Shown: positions 54,918-64,000 of the stretch, in pieces | Layout of the letters: each line of letters starts with the position of its first letter | How positions within the stretch are numbered: position 1 is the stretch's first letter | Assembly: GCA_030411725.1 (NCBI GenBank) | Contig: MU839828.1 | Span: 434,001-498,000 of the forward strand | DNA length: 64,000 nt | Source: Echria macrotheca | Lineage: Eukaryota > Ascomycota > Sordariomycetes > Sordariales > Schizotheciaceae | Reading direction: 5' to 3' | The notes under the pieces: generated by a model | Seen by the model: only the letters and a program-made list of their open reading frames with translations | The model's database searches: none | Told to the model about the DNA's origin: nothing | Made by a program: the position numbers and the translations under genes

Positions 54918-56012
54918 ATGCCCTCGAAGATCTCCAGGTGCGAGGAATGCTATATCGCTCGGGCGGACTGCGCTTGGTCGGGCAAGGAAAGTGAACCATG
55001 TAGCAGGTGTCGTCGAAAAGCCCTGCTCTGCAAAGCGCCAGACGACAGCATCCTGACAACCAAAAGATGCGGACCATGCCAGATGGGGATCGACGCCACA
55101 AATCCAAATGGCTATGTCTGCACAGTCAAGAAAGACAAAGCGAAGAAGACATGCGATCGATGTCTCGACTTGAACCTCGTCTGCAGCAACCCCGAACCTC
55201 TGCCGAAAATCAAACCCAACAATTGGATTGCCACAGGCAGGACACATCATCCCAGATTGAAGTGTCGCGAATGCCACAAGGGTAACAAAGCGTGCCTGTT
55301 GATTCCGGGCGATACAAAGTGTTACTACTGCGTCAAGAACGGCCTGGACTGCATCCCTCGCAATCAGGACGATCCCAAGCTTGTCAAGGTCTGCGGCCCT
55401 TGCCACGATATACCCCGAAGCAACCCGAAGAAAAAGAGTATCTGTGTACCTAGCGACAAGCCGAACGAGACGAGATGCGATCGATGTGAGAAAGCTGGGT
55501 TGAAATGCGACCCTCCTCCCATTCATAGGCCGGGCGATAGTTCCAAGTCCAAGGGCAGCCAGAAATCCAAGGGCAGCGATCCGGTAGAGTCACCTACTGA
55601 CTGGAATCAATACGAGCAAGGCCCTGCTACGATTGTTTCCAGCTCAGGAGCACCTAGCGAGCCCTTCCGCTTCGATGACCCCTCCAACCAAACGTCCGCG
55701 GACGATCTGACGTTCCATTCCAACTTCGACTACGGTACCAACTTCGACTACGATACGTACGTTCAACCCGGTACCACGAGCGCCTACACAACCCAATACG
55801 CTCAACAACCCAGCAACTACGCGTACAGCCAGCAATCCAACTGCACAGGACAACCCTCTGTCCAGTACGCGCCGCAGGTAACCCAGGTGGCTGGCTGGGA
55901 ACAGTGGCCGCAGCTGGCACCGATGATTTGCGTGTACTGCCAAAGGAACGAAGCGGTCACCCGCGACTGCTATTGTGAGGACTGTGAGGATCCTTCATCG
56001 CGCCGGTGGTAG
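54918..56012 (+). CDS. Protein with four consecutive Zn2Cys6-like modules, 364 aa
   Basis: Started at the ATG at 54918 (MPSKISRCEECYIARADC). Residues 8-197 contain four cysteine modules in series. Module 1: Cys 8, 11, 18, 28, 31, 38. Module 2: 51, 54, 68, 79, 82, 89. Module 3: 116, 119, 126, 135, 138, 145. Module 4: 159, 162, 176, 187, 190, 197. Modules 1 and 3 have the exact fungal spacing C-x2-C-x6-C-x8/9-C-x2-C-x6-C. Modules 2 and 4 share C-G-P-C and a 13-residue second gap, so the pattern alternates. A Tyr/Gln/Ser-rich tail follows (activation-domain-like), then a last cluster C-x2-C-x9-C-x1-C-x2-C at the end (338-356). No fungal_trans domain. Probably a nuclear DNA-binding or scaffold protein; function unknown. 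Confidence 0.85.
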   Translation: MPSKISRCEECYIARADCAWSGKESEPCSRCRRKALLCKAPDDSILTTKRCGPCQMGIDATNPNGYVCTVKKDKAKKTCDRCLDLNLVCSNPEPLPKIKPNNWIATGRTHHPRLKCRECHKGNKACLLIPGDTKCYYCVKNGLDCIPRNQDDPKLVKVCGPCHDIPRSNPKKKSICVPSDKPNETRCDRCEKAGLKCDPPPIHRPGDSSKSKGSQKSKGSDPVESPTDWNQYEQGPATIVSSSGAPSEPFRFDDPSNQTSADDLTFHSNFDYGTNFDYDTYVQPGTTSAYTTQYAQQPSNYAYSQQSNCTGQPSVQYAPQVTQVAGWEQWPQLAPMICVYCQRNEAVTRDCYCEDCEDPSSRRW

Positions 56013-56952
56013 GAGTGGCGCAGTCTCTCGAGTATGGGCGGAGGATAAGGGCGAGGTCCATGGCTGGAGATATCCACGGCTGAGAGGGAGGGAGGGTTCC
56101 CGGCTCCTGGTGAGCCATGAGGACGAAGGCATCTAAAGTGCACGCCCACATAAATTTTACTAGCTTCCTATCTACTTATGTTTTCTTTTAGGCATGGGAT
56201 ATAACCTGCAATAAACTTATTTATCATATCAAAAATTATTGTTCGTATAAGGGGTAGGTCATACCCGTAACAGCAGATTGAGTGGTTCTTGAGGCCATAG
56301 GTACGGAAGAGCTAAGGCACACTCAGAGAAGATCTATACCACCTATACGTAGAGGACATAGCGTTCGGCATTACCATCCAGCAGCAATATCAAGATAGCC
56401 TCAGCTGAAGAGACGTGACACAGAAAGCAATCTTTAGTGGGGGCCGTCGATCAATGAAGTGCCACACTCCTTTGCTTCTGAACTTGATGTCGCCCCCAAT
56501 TCGATTCCAACGCCCCGAGTCCTAGGGCGCTTCTCTAAGGTAGGTGAGTTGCCTAAAGATGCAAGGCGGCTGTGCCGTACGGAAACCTCGTAGACACCAT
56601 GAAGATACGATAGCGATTGGTTGCAAATGCTCCAGCAATTTATTATCGTTGCAGTTGGGTCCTATCTTCCTTGCACTAACAGAGAAACTGAGAGATGGAA
56701 TGATCCATGTGAAATAGGCTGAAGTGAAACCACAGTAGTCGATACGGAACGTGCGACTTTCCGAGGCTACACAAATAATCACATGTCTCATGTTTGTAAA
56801 TTGCATGCGCTTAATCCAAGCGAACACGACCTCATAAGCGTGGGGCAACCTGTTTTTTCAGGTGAGACATAAAGGTTTCCAGCTGCCGACAATACCTCTC
56901 TCCCAACAGGGGAGCACAGGCCGAGGGCCCCCAAAGCTTCTCTTTATTCATC
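56013..56952. other. Intergenic, no supported gene
   Basis: About 940 bp. An AT-rich patch lies at 56150-56250. A minus-strand frame at 56522-56848 has no recognisable product. It holds the promoter of the DUF3433 gene. Confidence 0.45.
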
Positions 56953-59900
56953 ATGGATACCATTAGGAGAATAGTTGCAAGACGACCAGGAGGACAGTGC
57001 GACATACCCAACTACAGGGCCTTTCCACTGCGAAGATTCTTTTTGGCGGTCCTATTTGTCTTCGTGTGCTCACTGTTTGCAACGTTGGAATATCTGCTGC
57101 GCAAACTCCCCAACGAGCACGACCGCTCCGAGATACCAAATGATTCGCCATACATGCCGGCCAATCCGGCTCGGAAGCGGCTAGACACGTACACGCTGAA
57201 TGAGAACTTTTCCAGGGGCGGTGAGCAGTATGAAGCCACCACAGCAGTCGCTCGAGCACCGACAGCCAGTCCCGATCCCGATCCAAGTCCCCGGCTGCCG
57301 CCGCCAGACTACGCCAACACCAACCCAATCACGACTTACATAACACGAGCCGACCAGTGGTACGGTCCCGCCGATGATCCCTACGCGCGGACGCCCATTT
57401 TCCATGGCCAAGAGGTCCCCAACAAATGTGTCTACAGTTATCCCGGCGTCGTCATCACAACAAACAGCTCGGGCTGTCGGGCCATCGTTGGGGCCGATGA
57501 GGATGGGCCTCCACCGGCCGGCTGGACGCGCGCAACCTGGCTGTATCGCGACATCATGTTTCCCATTGGCGACAAATGCGACAACGACTACGACAGGTGG
57601 TACAGTGGCAGCGGCGGCGTGATGACCATGCGTCCTCCGAAGCAACGCGACTACCACCTTGACTGCTTCAATGATATGCCAGCACTTCTGGGCAAGTGCA
57701 CCTGGCACGACGGGCGAGAGGAGAAGAGCACGTTGTATGGATTGAAGAGCACAGTGGCGGCGAGGTCCATTATCATGCTGTACACGATGTACACGACTCA
57801 GGTGTTGCTCGAGAACACTTGGTCTCTGGTCGGCGGGACGATGCAAAGCACACTTGCACCCGGAGTCACCACATCGTACCCACCCGAAGATCTTTTCACA
57901 TGGAATGTTGGCCCCTACAAGGTCGAGTATCGTGTCATCGGCACTCAGATCATGGTTGGGGGCTACCGTGGCGCCAATGCTGTATTCAACGATTTTAACA
58001 TACCCTTGCCGCTTCCCCCTTCGGCACCCGTCTCCGCAACTACGACGACGCAGCAGTCACCCACAATGCAGACGGCCACGGATACGCTAAATTCGGGAAC
58101 CAAACAGCCCCCCTCCAGCGAGTTGCAGCCGACAGCCACACCGTCCCTAACAACCGCCACTCAAACCACACATATATCCGCCCTTACCACTCCCACCCCT
58201 TCGACCCCCAGCAATACCAATAACGCCAACACCAATAACGCCAACAAGAACGCGCCGCCGGGGACCATCTCCTACGTCAACATCCCCTTCACGCAGCAGG
58301 TCGAGACCACAACGCAATACACCTCCTCCGGACGGCTCACCACGTCCACCATAACCAACCGCATCACCACCTCCATGCTCATCGGCCTCCCCGCCGCCAT
58401 GGTCCCCGCCTCGCTCAGCACCCAGACCGACCCGTCCGGCCACGCCACCGCCACCGTGACCAACATCCCCGGCGACCCCTGGCTCGTCCCAACGGTAATC
58501 ACGCTCGCCAACCCAGCAAACGGCGCACCCACCGCAACCATCACCACCCTCGCCCCGGCCACGTCCTTCCTCACGACTTACACCAACTCCCTCGGCATCC
58601 CCATCTCCACCGCAACCCTCGTCCCCGCCTTCCCACACATCCCCGGCGCGACCCCATCCGGCCTCCTCATCGCCGACAAGCCAACAAGCTACTTCGTAGT
58701 CTACTTCCTCCCGGTCCTCCTCACCTTCTCCCTCCTCACCCCAATCCTCTGGCTCAACGCCGAGCTGAAACAGCTCCTCCCCTTCCGCGTACTTGCCCGT
58801 CAGGACAAAAACAAAGGCCACGCCGCCCTCGCCGCCCTCGCCCTCCCCACCAGCGGTTTCGGCGCGCACGTCGCCGGGTGGCGCCAGCTTTTCCGGTCCG
58901 GTGACCCCGTCTGGGCGCTGGGCGACGCGCTCGTCGCGGCCGCGGCGGTGCTGGTCGCGCTGTCGGGGGAGACGGTCGGGCTGAAGCTGCGGGGGTCGTG
59001 TCTGCGGTGGGATACGAGGGCGTGTCTGGTCACTGTGGCGGTGTTTCCTGCGCCGGCGAGGGCGGCCGAGGCGGTGCTGGGGGTTATGATGGTCTTGGTG
59101 GGAGGGCTGGCGTGGGCTCTGGAGGGGCGGCCGACGGGGACGGCGACGGGGCCGACGAGTGTGGCGGCTGTGTGTGCGCTGCTTCAGGTGCCTGGGACGC
59201 TGGAGACAATGAGAAAAAGGCTAAGGGTGGTGGATGGGAAGGGGGGGATGGGCGGGTTGGAGGGGGTGAGGCTGCGGTTGGGGTGGGCGGATGTTGGACC
59301 GCCGGCGGAGAAGTATGGTTTGGTGGTGGTGTGTGATGATGATACGGGGGGGAATGGTAATGGCTCTGGCTCTGGCTCGGAGAGGGACTACGGAATGAGA
59401 AGCGCAGGCATGGGGCTGCATGTGCCGGTGGGGAAGCGGGTGCTGCAGGGCGTGTTTTTGTTGTTTCTCTGCGGGCTGCTTACCGTCGTGCTGTACTATG
59501 AGAACACCGAGTATGCGGACCCGTCGCAGTCGTCGTTTGAGTGGTTCATGGACAGCCAGGGGTTTGGCGTGACGATGCTTTTTACCGTCCTGGGCGAGGT
59601 GGTGTCTTTTGTCTGGGACTATCTCTGCGCAGGCAAGTACATTTTTCTTGCCTCCTGTCTCTTTGCGGGGGAAATTGCCAACGTTACCTACTGACGCAAT
59701 CTTAGACTTTGACAAAAGCACCATCTACCTCCGCATGCAGCGACAACCCCAGCCGGCTGAGCTCTCAGTTCTGGAACCGCTCCCTACAAATGCCCTGTCT
59801 AGCCTCTGGCGGGCTGTCCGCTGGAAAGACCCGCTAGCTATCAGCATTGCAGCTGCTGGCGTGCTGTCCAAGATCATACCGGCGTTGCTGTCCAGCGTGC

Positions 59901-60292
59901 CATTCGCCCCGGCGCAGACTTGGAAAACACACGAGATCTGTACCTGGACCACAATCGGCGTGCTCATCGCCTTGATCATCATCCTTGCCATCTACATGTG
60001 GCTCGTCAAGTGGCCGCGGATGCCCGTGGCTTCGGATTCCCTGGCGGCCAGAATCTATTATGTCTGCGACTCGAACATGGTCAGGGACTTTGAGCGTCTG
60101 TCCACGCTCACGACTGTCGAGAGAGACCGTCGCGTCAGGCGCATGGCGCGCATGTACCGCTTTGGTTGGACGATGGGCGTTTCGGGGCACAGGAGAGTTG
60201 CTATCGATTACGCTGAGGGCGAGCAAGGGTTTAAGATGCATAGTCTCGGTGCCTTTGGTTTTGGCATCGCTGGAAGAATGCGGCACCAGTGA
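56953..60292 (+). CDS. DUF3433-type multi-pass membrane protein, 1088 aa, GC-AG intron
   Basis: Exons 56953-59632 and 59706-60292. The intron begins GCAAGT after CAG and ends CTTAG, a standard GC-AG intron, and its removal rebuilds YLCA-DFDKSTIYLRM. Layout: an N-terminal transmembrane segment (FFLAVLFVFVCSLFATLEYL) followed by an extracellular/lumenal region with Cys pairs, N-x-S/T sites and a Thr/Ser/Pro-rich stalk of about 250 residues (likely O-mannosylated). Then come several membrane segments (SYFVVYFLPVLLTFSLLTPI; GVFLLFLCGLLTVVLYYENT; GVLIALIIILAIYMWLVKWP) with the DUF3433 core YLRMQRQPQPAELSVLEPLP. Such proteins are frequent in filamentous ascomycetes; function unknown, probably plasma membrane or cell-wall associated. 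Confidence 0.88.
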
Positions 60293-61328
60293 TAACCGTG
60301 GACAGTCTAACCCTTGAAGGATTGGATTGTTAGCCCGGATCTTTTCTAAGAACCCCAATGGCATCGTCGGGTAAAGTCTCTCGCTAACAATCTCTCAGGG
60401 GTTGGACTGTCATGGAATGGAAGTTGCAGCCGTCGAGATCTGCCATGCAGCCCACTTCCGTCTCTTCGCATTGCCCCATATCTTGTGGATTGCAGCGCTC
60501 CGACACTGCAGGCCATTTGTCTACATGATTCGATCAATAGCTGTCAAAGTCGATTCCCACCCATGAAATGTGGCAGTTGTGGCATGTTTATGGGCGGGGG
60601 GTGTGCTGAGGTGCATCGCGCGCCTCGACAAGTACATGTACTAATCAAACACTCGTCATATATGGCCAAAAGAAAAAAAAAAGGTAAGCACCACCCGCCC
60701 GGCCAAGCCGGTTAGATCGACTGTGTGTTGCTCCGTTCAGACCGACGGACTCTAGGTAACCGTTTGGGGAGTGGTGTACCTGGGGCTTTATCGCTGAGAT
60801 TTTGTTCTTACAGGCGATTTATTACAAAGAAATAAGTCCTAAAACTTACTTAGGGATACGTAATAAAGAAGAATTGCATTGGTGAGGTGATGGAAGAGAA
60901 AGAAGTCGAGGCAAGAATCCTCGTCAGACCCCGCCTCATCAATGAGAACTTCCTTAACGGGGATGAGGAGCCAGCGCTTTGCTGGCGCCTGTAGGGCCAG
61001 GAAGGAGCACCCCCTCAGGATAGCAGGCACGTACGGACCACACGGCCTGTATTTTAGCCAGGGCCACAGGCCATCCTCTCTTCCACAGGACACACATCCT
61101 TCCCCTCAGTTCTTCACGCCCAAGTAACGAAACCCTCCCGAGTTGGAACCGAGCCACACTCTAGTTCGCAACGGCTCCCTGCCCTCCGCTTGTTACAGAT
61201 GCTGGATGGGTCTTTGAGCAAGGCTCACATTCGCGATGGCTTCTGTAATTCCGCCCCTCCATCCATGACTACCTAGTCGCCAGTCACAAGTATTGCATTG
61301 CTGTCGCTAACTACTCATACGTGACCAG
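60293..61328. other. Intergenic with one dispersed-repeat copy
   Basis: About 1 kb of 3' flank of the DUF3433 gene. Contains a run of nine or more A at about 60671 and the second copy of the dispersed repeat. No gene seen. Confidence 0.45.
60996..61135 (+). repeat. Dispersed repeat, copy 2
   Basis: Matches 16373-16505 in the same orientation over about 130 bp at roughly 70 percent identity. It is followed about 190 bp later by a decayed coding fragment. Confidence 0.55.
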
Positions 61329-61709
61329 ACCCGGTTGAGATTGTGACGCCTATTCTCCGTGCGGACAATGTTTGGACACGGACCATCGACGGGTTTTGGG
61401 CGGCGATGCATTCGGACTTCGAGTTTCGCCAAGACACCATGGCATTTGTGCGGATGGCGATGAAGTTTGGCCCCCAATACTTCATTGATATTGATGAGCT
61501 CGGCTGGCTTGGGACTGAGTTTGAGGTGGGGGGGGGGGGGAGGCTCTGCACCCCGATTTCCACCAGCATTGCTGGAATCCACGAAGGAGATAGGCGTTTT
61601 CTGGCAGCTGGATGCGCGAAATACCTTGGCTGGCTCCAATATCCCAGACCACTACCGAGATGCCCCGCCTAATCCTTCCAGGCGAGATCCCACGTCCTGG
61701 CACGGTTGA
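61329..61709 (+). pseudogene. Degenerate gene fragment, possibly amidoligase-like
   Basis: A GCTAAC branch-like site and CCAG precede a frame reading PVEIVTPILRADNVWTRTID, GFWAAMHSDFEFRQDT, AFVRMAMKFGPQYFIDIDEL. The opening resembles the start of fungal amidoligase domains (EIVTPIL, then W..I..FW..L...FEFR). The Cys-Gly-x-His-x-His region that should follow is missing. The frame then hits a 13-G run (61528-61540) and continues in another frame with RFPPALLESTKEIG and ARNTLAGSNIPDHYRDAPP before a stop at 61709. I read it as a broken, internally deleted relic. The family assignment is tentative. Confidence 0.35.
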
Positions 61710-62053
61710 CTTGTATGCACCGCTGCGGCGAGACCGGCAAACAATCAGGGTGACATCATAACATTTGACCAAAGTACAACAGACTTCCCAGCCAACTAAA
61801 CGTCACGGGAATACTACCGTGCCGCCTCTCCTCCAAAACACAAATGTTGTCACCGCAAGAGGATAAAAGTAGGCAGATAGTCATTACTTCAAACTCAACC
61901 AGCCCAAAATCCCCCAACAATCTCGGTGTCACGGATATCCATTACATCAGGCCACATACTCCACATGCTAGACCCCGACAATTTTACACATGAACAAAAA
62001 ACACCCAACTCCAAACATGGTAAAAGAAAAAAGGACCGGGATGTCCACCGACT
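61710..62053. other. Short intergenic stretch
   Basis: About 340 bp, 3' flank of the GH76 gene. Nothing recognised. Confidence 0.5.
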
Positions 62054-63563
62054 TTATTTCCCCCCCTCGCCGAGCCGGGTGCTCATCCACACCAGCGTCC
62101 CCACCATCGTAACCAGCATCAGCGTCGTCAGGATGCCCGCACCGGCCCGGTCCGCCCCCGTTATGGGCTTAAACGTGGTATCCACATCCGGATCGCCGCC
62201 GCCGGCCGCATTGCCGATACTCGTGCCGCCGGTGAGGTTCGTCACGGGCGGGAGAACAGGCTCTTCGAGAACCAACAAACTCATGAGCGCGCCGAGCGCG
62301 TTCATCTGCTGGCCGGCGCCGGTGTTGCCGTCGTAGCTGCCCGTATTCCACCGGAACCCGCACGTGCCGTCGGGGTTGCACGCCTTGGCCATGCCCTCGG
62401 CCGACGACTTGAGCACCGGCATGACCGTGTCCTTGAGCTCGGGCGCCACCTTGAGCGTCTGGGCGAGGAAGCGGTGCAGGTAGCCCTTGAACGACAGCAT
62501 GTCGGTCGTGCACTGGTTGATGCTCTCGAGCTCGCAGGCCACCTCGACGGCGACGCCATTCGGAAAAAAGACCTCGAGGGTGCGCTTCGTCAGGGCCGTC
62601 AGCCGCGAGTTCCACGGCTCCTTGCCGTCGGTCTGTTGCGAGGTTAGCTTGACAAACATATGATCAACGGTGCCACCTACGTAGTTATACATGAACCCGA
62701 GACCCTGGATGAAGACAGCGGCCGTGTACGAGAATTGCGCCTTGTTGATGTCGGTGCAGTTCTTCTCGACGTGGGCGCCGTCGTAGATGTTAAAGTCCCC
62801 ATCGATGTACCCCACCGCGGCGGTCCAGTCCCAAGCCTTAGCGGCCCACTGCGCATATGTATCGTTGTTTGTATACCGAGCCAGTCGAGCGCCCATGTTA
62901 AACAGAATGCCGTTCGCGATGCTGTTCTTGTAGTTGTAGCCGTTGTTCGCGAGCGGAATCTGCCACCGCAACCCTCCGTTACAAAACTCAGTATCCCACC
63001 GGGCCGCCTGCGTATTGAACACGGCCTGCGCGAGTGCAAGCCATTGTGGTTTGTCCGGCGGCGGGTTCTGGAACGTAGTCTCGGCGGCCAGCATGGCCGA
63101 CATGCCCCAGAAGCCTTGGTCGTCGTTTCCGAGCGACGCGGTCCAATTCGGCGGCATGTAGTTGTTCGCGGGCGCGTTCGACTGGAACAACATCGCATCT
63201 TCGGCCTTATTGTTATATGTGGTGTCGTTCGTGTAGTGCCAGTAGTCGATCATGGTGCCCCAGAGCGCGCCGCCCTCCCACCAGTAGTACGGACCTGCTG
63301 GTGGTGGTCCGGGGAGAATGCCCGGCGTCTGACCCGGCTCGTCGCCATGGTAGTAGGTAATGAGGTTCGCAGCGATCTGCTTCGCGATATTGTTGATGGA
63401 CCCTGAGATGACAGAATTAGTGTCGCGCACCGAATGGTTGTGGTTTTGGTGGCGGATGACGCTGGGTTTGCCTACCGGGCGATGTCAGGTCGACATTGAG
63501 CGCGCCGCGGACGGGAGCGACGGCTAGCGCCATCAAGGCGCAAACGAAGCGAGTGTCAATCAT
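62054..63563 (-). CDS. GH76 alpha-1,6-mannanase (DCW1/DFG5-like), GPI-type, 478 aa
   Basis: Exons 63563-63476 and 63402-62054; a 73-bp intron (GTAGGC..CTCAG) joins DLTSP to GSINNIAKQIAANLITYY. Signal peptide MIDTRFVCALMALAVAPVRG. The glycoside hydrolase 76 features are PYYWWEGGALWGTMIDYWHY and GNDDQGFWGMSAMLAAE, the latter holding the paired catalytic Asp-Asp, plus CNGGLRWQI and CKGYLHRFL-like Cys-containing segments (SFKGYLHRFLAQ) and CGFRWNTGSYDGNTGAGQQM. The C-terminus ends in a Gly/Asp spacer and a hydrophobic segment (AGAGILTTLMLVTMVGTLVW), typical of GPI attachment. Such enzymes act at the plasma membrane and cell wall, cleaving alpha-1,6-mannan or the GPI core to cross-link wall proteins to beta-glucan. 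Confidence 0.93.
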
Positions 63564-64000
63564 GATTTCGGTCGTGCCTCGACGGCACCTTCAAACGAAT
63601 GGATCCAGTGGAGATTCGAGAACAAATCTCTAGGCGACCTTGGCGATGGGTTTCATTCGGTCTTTGAGGTCAACCCAGTGGTGCAATCAAGCAATGCCAA
63701 GCGCGGTGCCTGGATCGAAAGGACTGGGCAGTGTGGGAGAGCGAGAGCCCCTTGGAAATTCCCTGCGGGCCCCAAACCGGGTTCGGGGCTGACACGGAGA
63801 CTGCAGGGATGACGCAGCCACATCACCAATACTCATTTTGTCGGCTGGTTGGCCAATCATGTTGGGGCTGGATGGCTGAGCAACCGGTGCTGGAACGTTA
63901 ATTGCGACTAATTGATACCGTTCGGGAAGCGGCCAAGCTTCATTGGGTAAAATAGTAGGGGGTGTTGCGGCGCTAGCCAGAATCATGCGCTGACAGAAAG
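63564..64000. other. GH76 promoter region to window end
   Basis: 437 bp upstream of the GH76 start. No gene recognised before the window ends. Confidence 0.5.

Overview
The window is nuclear DNA of a filamentous ascomycete, most likely a Sordariomycete or close relative. The evidence is genes with short GT-AG introns (about 45-75 bp), HET-domain and NACHT (NLR-like) proteins, a LaeA-like methyltransferase, a DUF3433 membrane protein, Zn2Cys6 regulators and an LTR retrotransposon destroyed by what looks like repeat-induced point mutation (RIP). Species is not identifiable by eye. Exon structures below were worked out by hand from reading-frame continuity and splice signals; there is no transcript support.

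Layout. 0.2-7.5 kb: an unrecognised two-exon gene, a ten-exon LaeA-like methyltransferase, and a HET-domain gene with a long disordered tail. 8.3-13.7 kb: an array of three minus-strand paralogs (acidic N-terminus, one conserved core, basic C-terminus), with a probable decayed fourth copy and a promoter box shared by all copies. 14.2-14.9 kb: a diverged tandem duplication. 15.1-15.9 kb: a small Cys-rich protein. 17.2-22.6 kb: a compact locus of an MCT-type MFS transporter, an NADP-dependent MDR oxidoreductase and a Zn2Cys6 regulator; all three promoters carry the same GCGGAC..GTCCGC inverted repeat, so this looks like a self-regulated catabolic or detoxification module. 23.9-28.7 kb: an NmrA-like protein and a NACHT STAND protein.

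29.7-35.4 kb is a complete Ty1/copia element with 226-bp LTRs and a 5-bp target duplication, AT-rich and without usable reading frames. 36.6 kb: a second small Cys-rich gene of the same motif type as the one at 15 kb. 38-43.5 kb: a BTB protein, a secreted DUF4419 protein and a short basic/acidic protein. 46.5-49.1 kb: a large coiled-coil protein. 49.8 kb: an intron-containing tRNA-Leu(CAG). 51-60.3 kb: a secreted choice-of-anchor-B (LVIVD-type) protein with a damaged splice donor, a double-GFA-domain protein, a protein with four consecutive Zn2Cys6-like modules, and a two-exon DUF3433 membrane protein using a GC-AG intron. 62-63.6 kb: a GPI-type GH76 alpha-1,6-mannanase. Gene-free stretches are listed separately.

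The strongest candidates for something new are the three-promoter inverted-repeat regulon, the four-module zinc-cluster protein, and the tandem family with a possible chromoshadow-like core.
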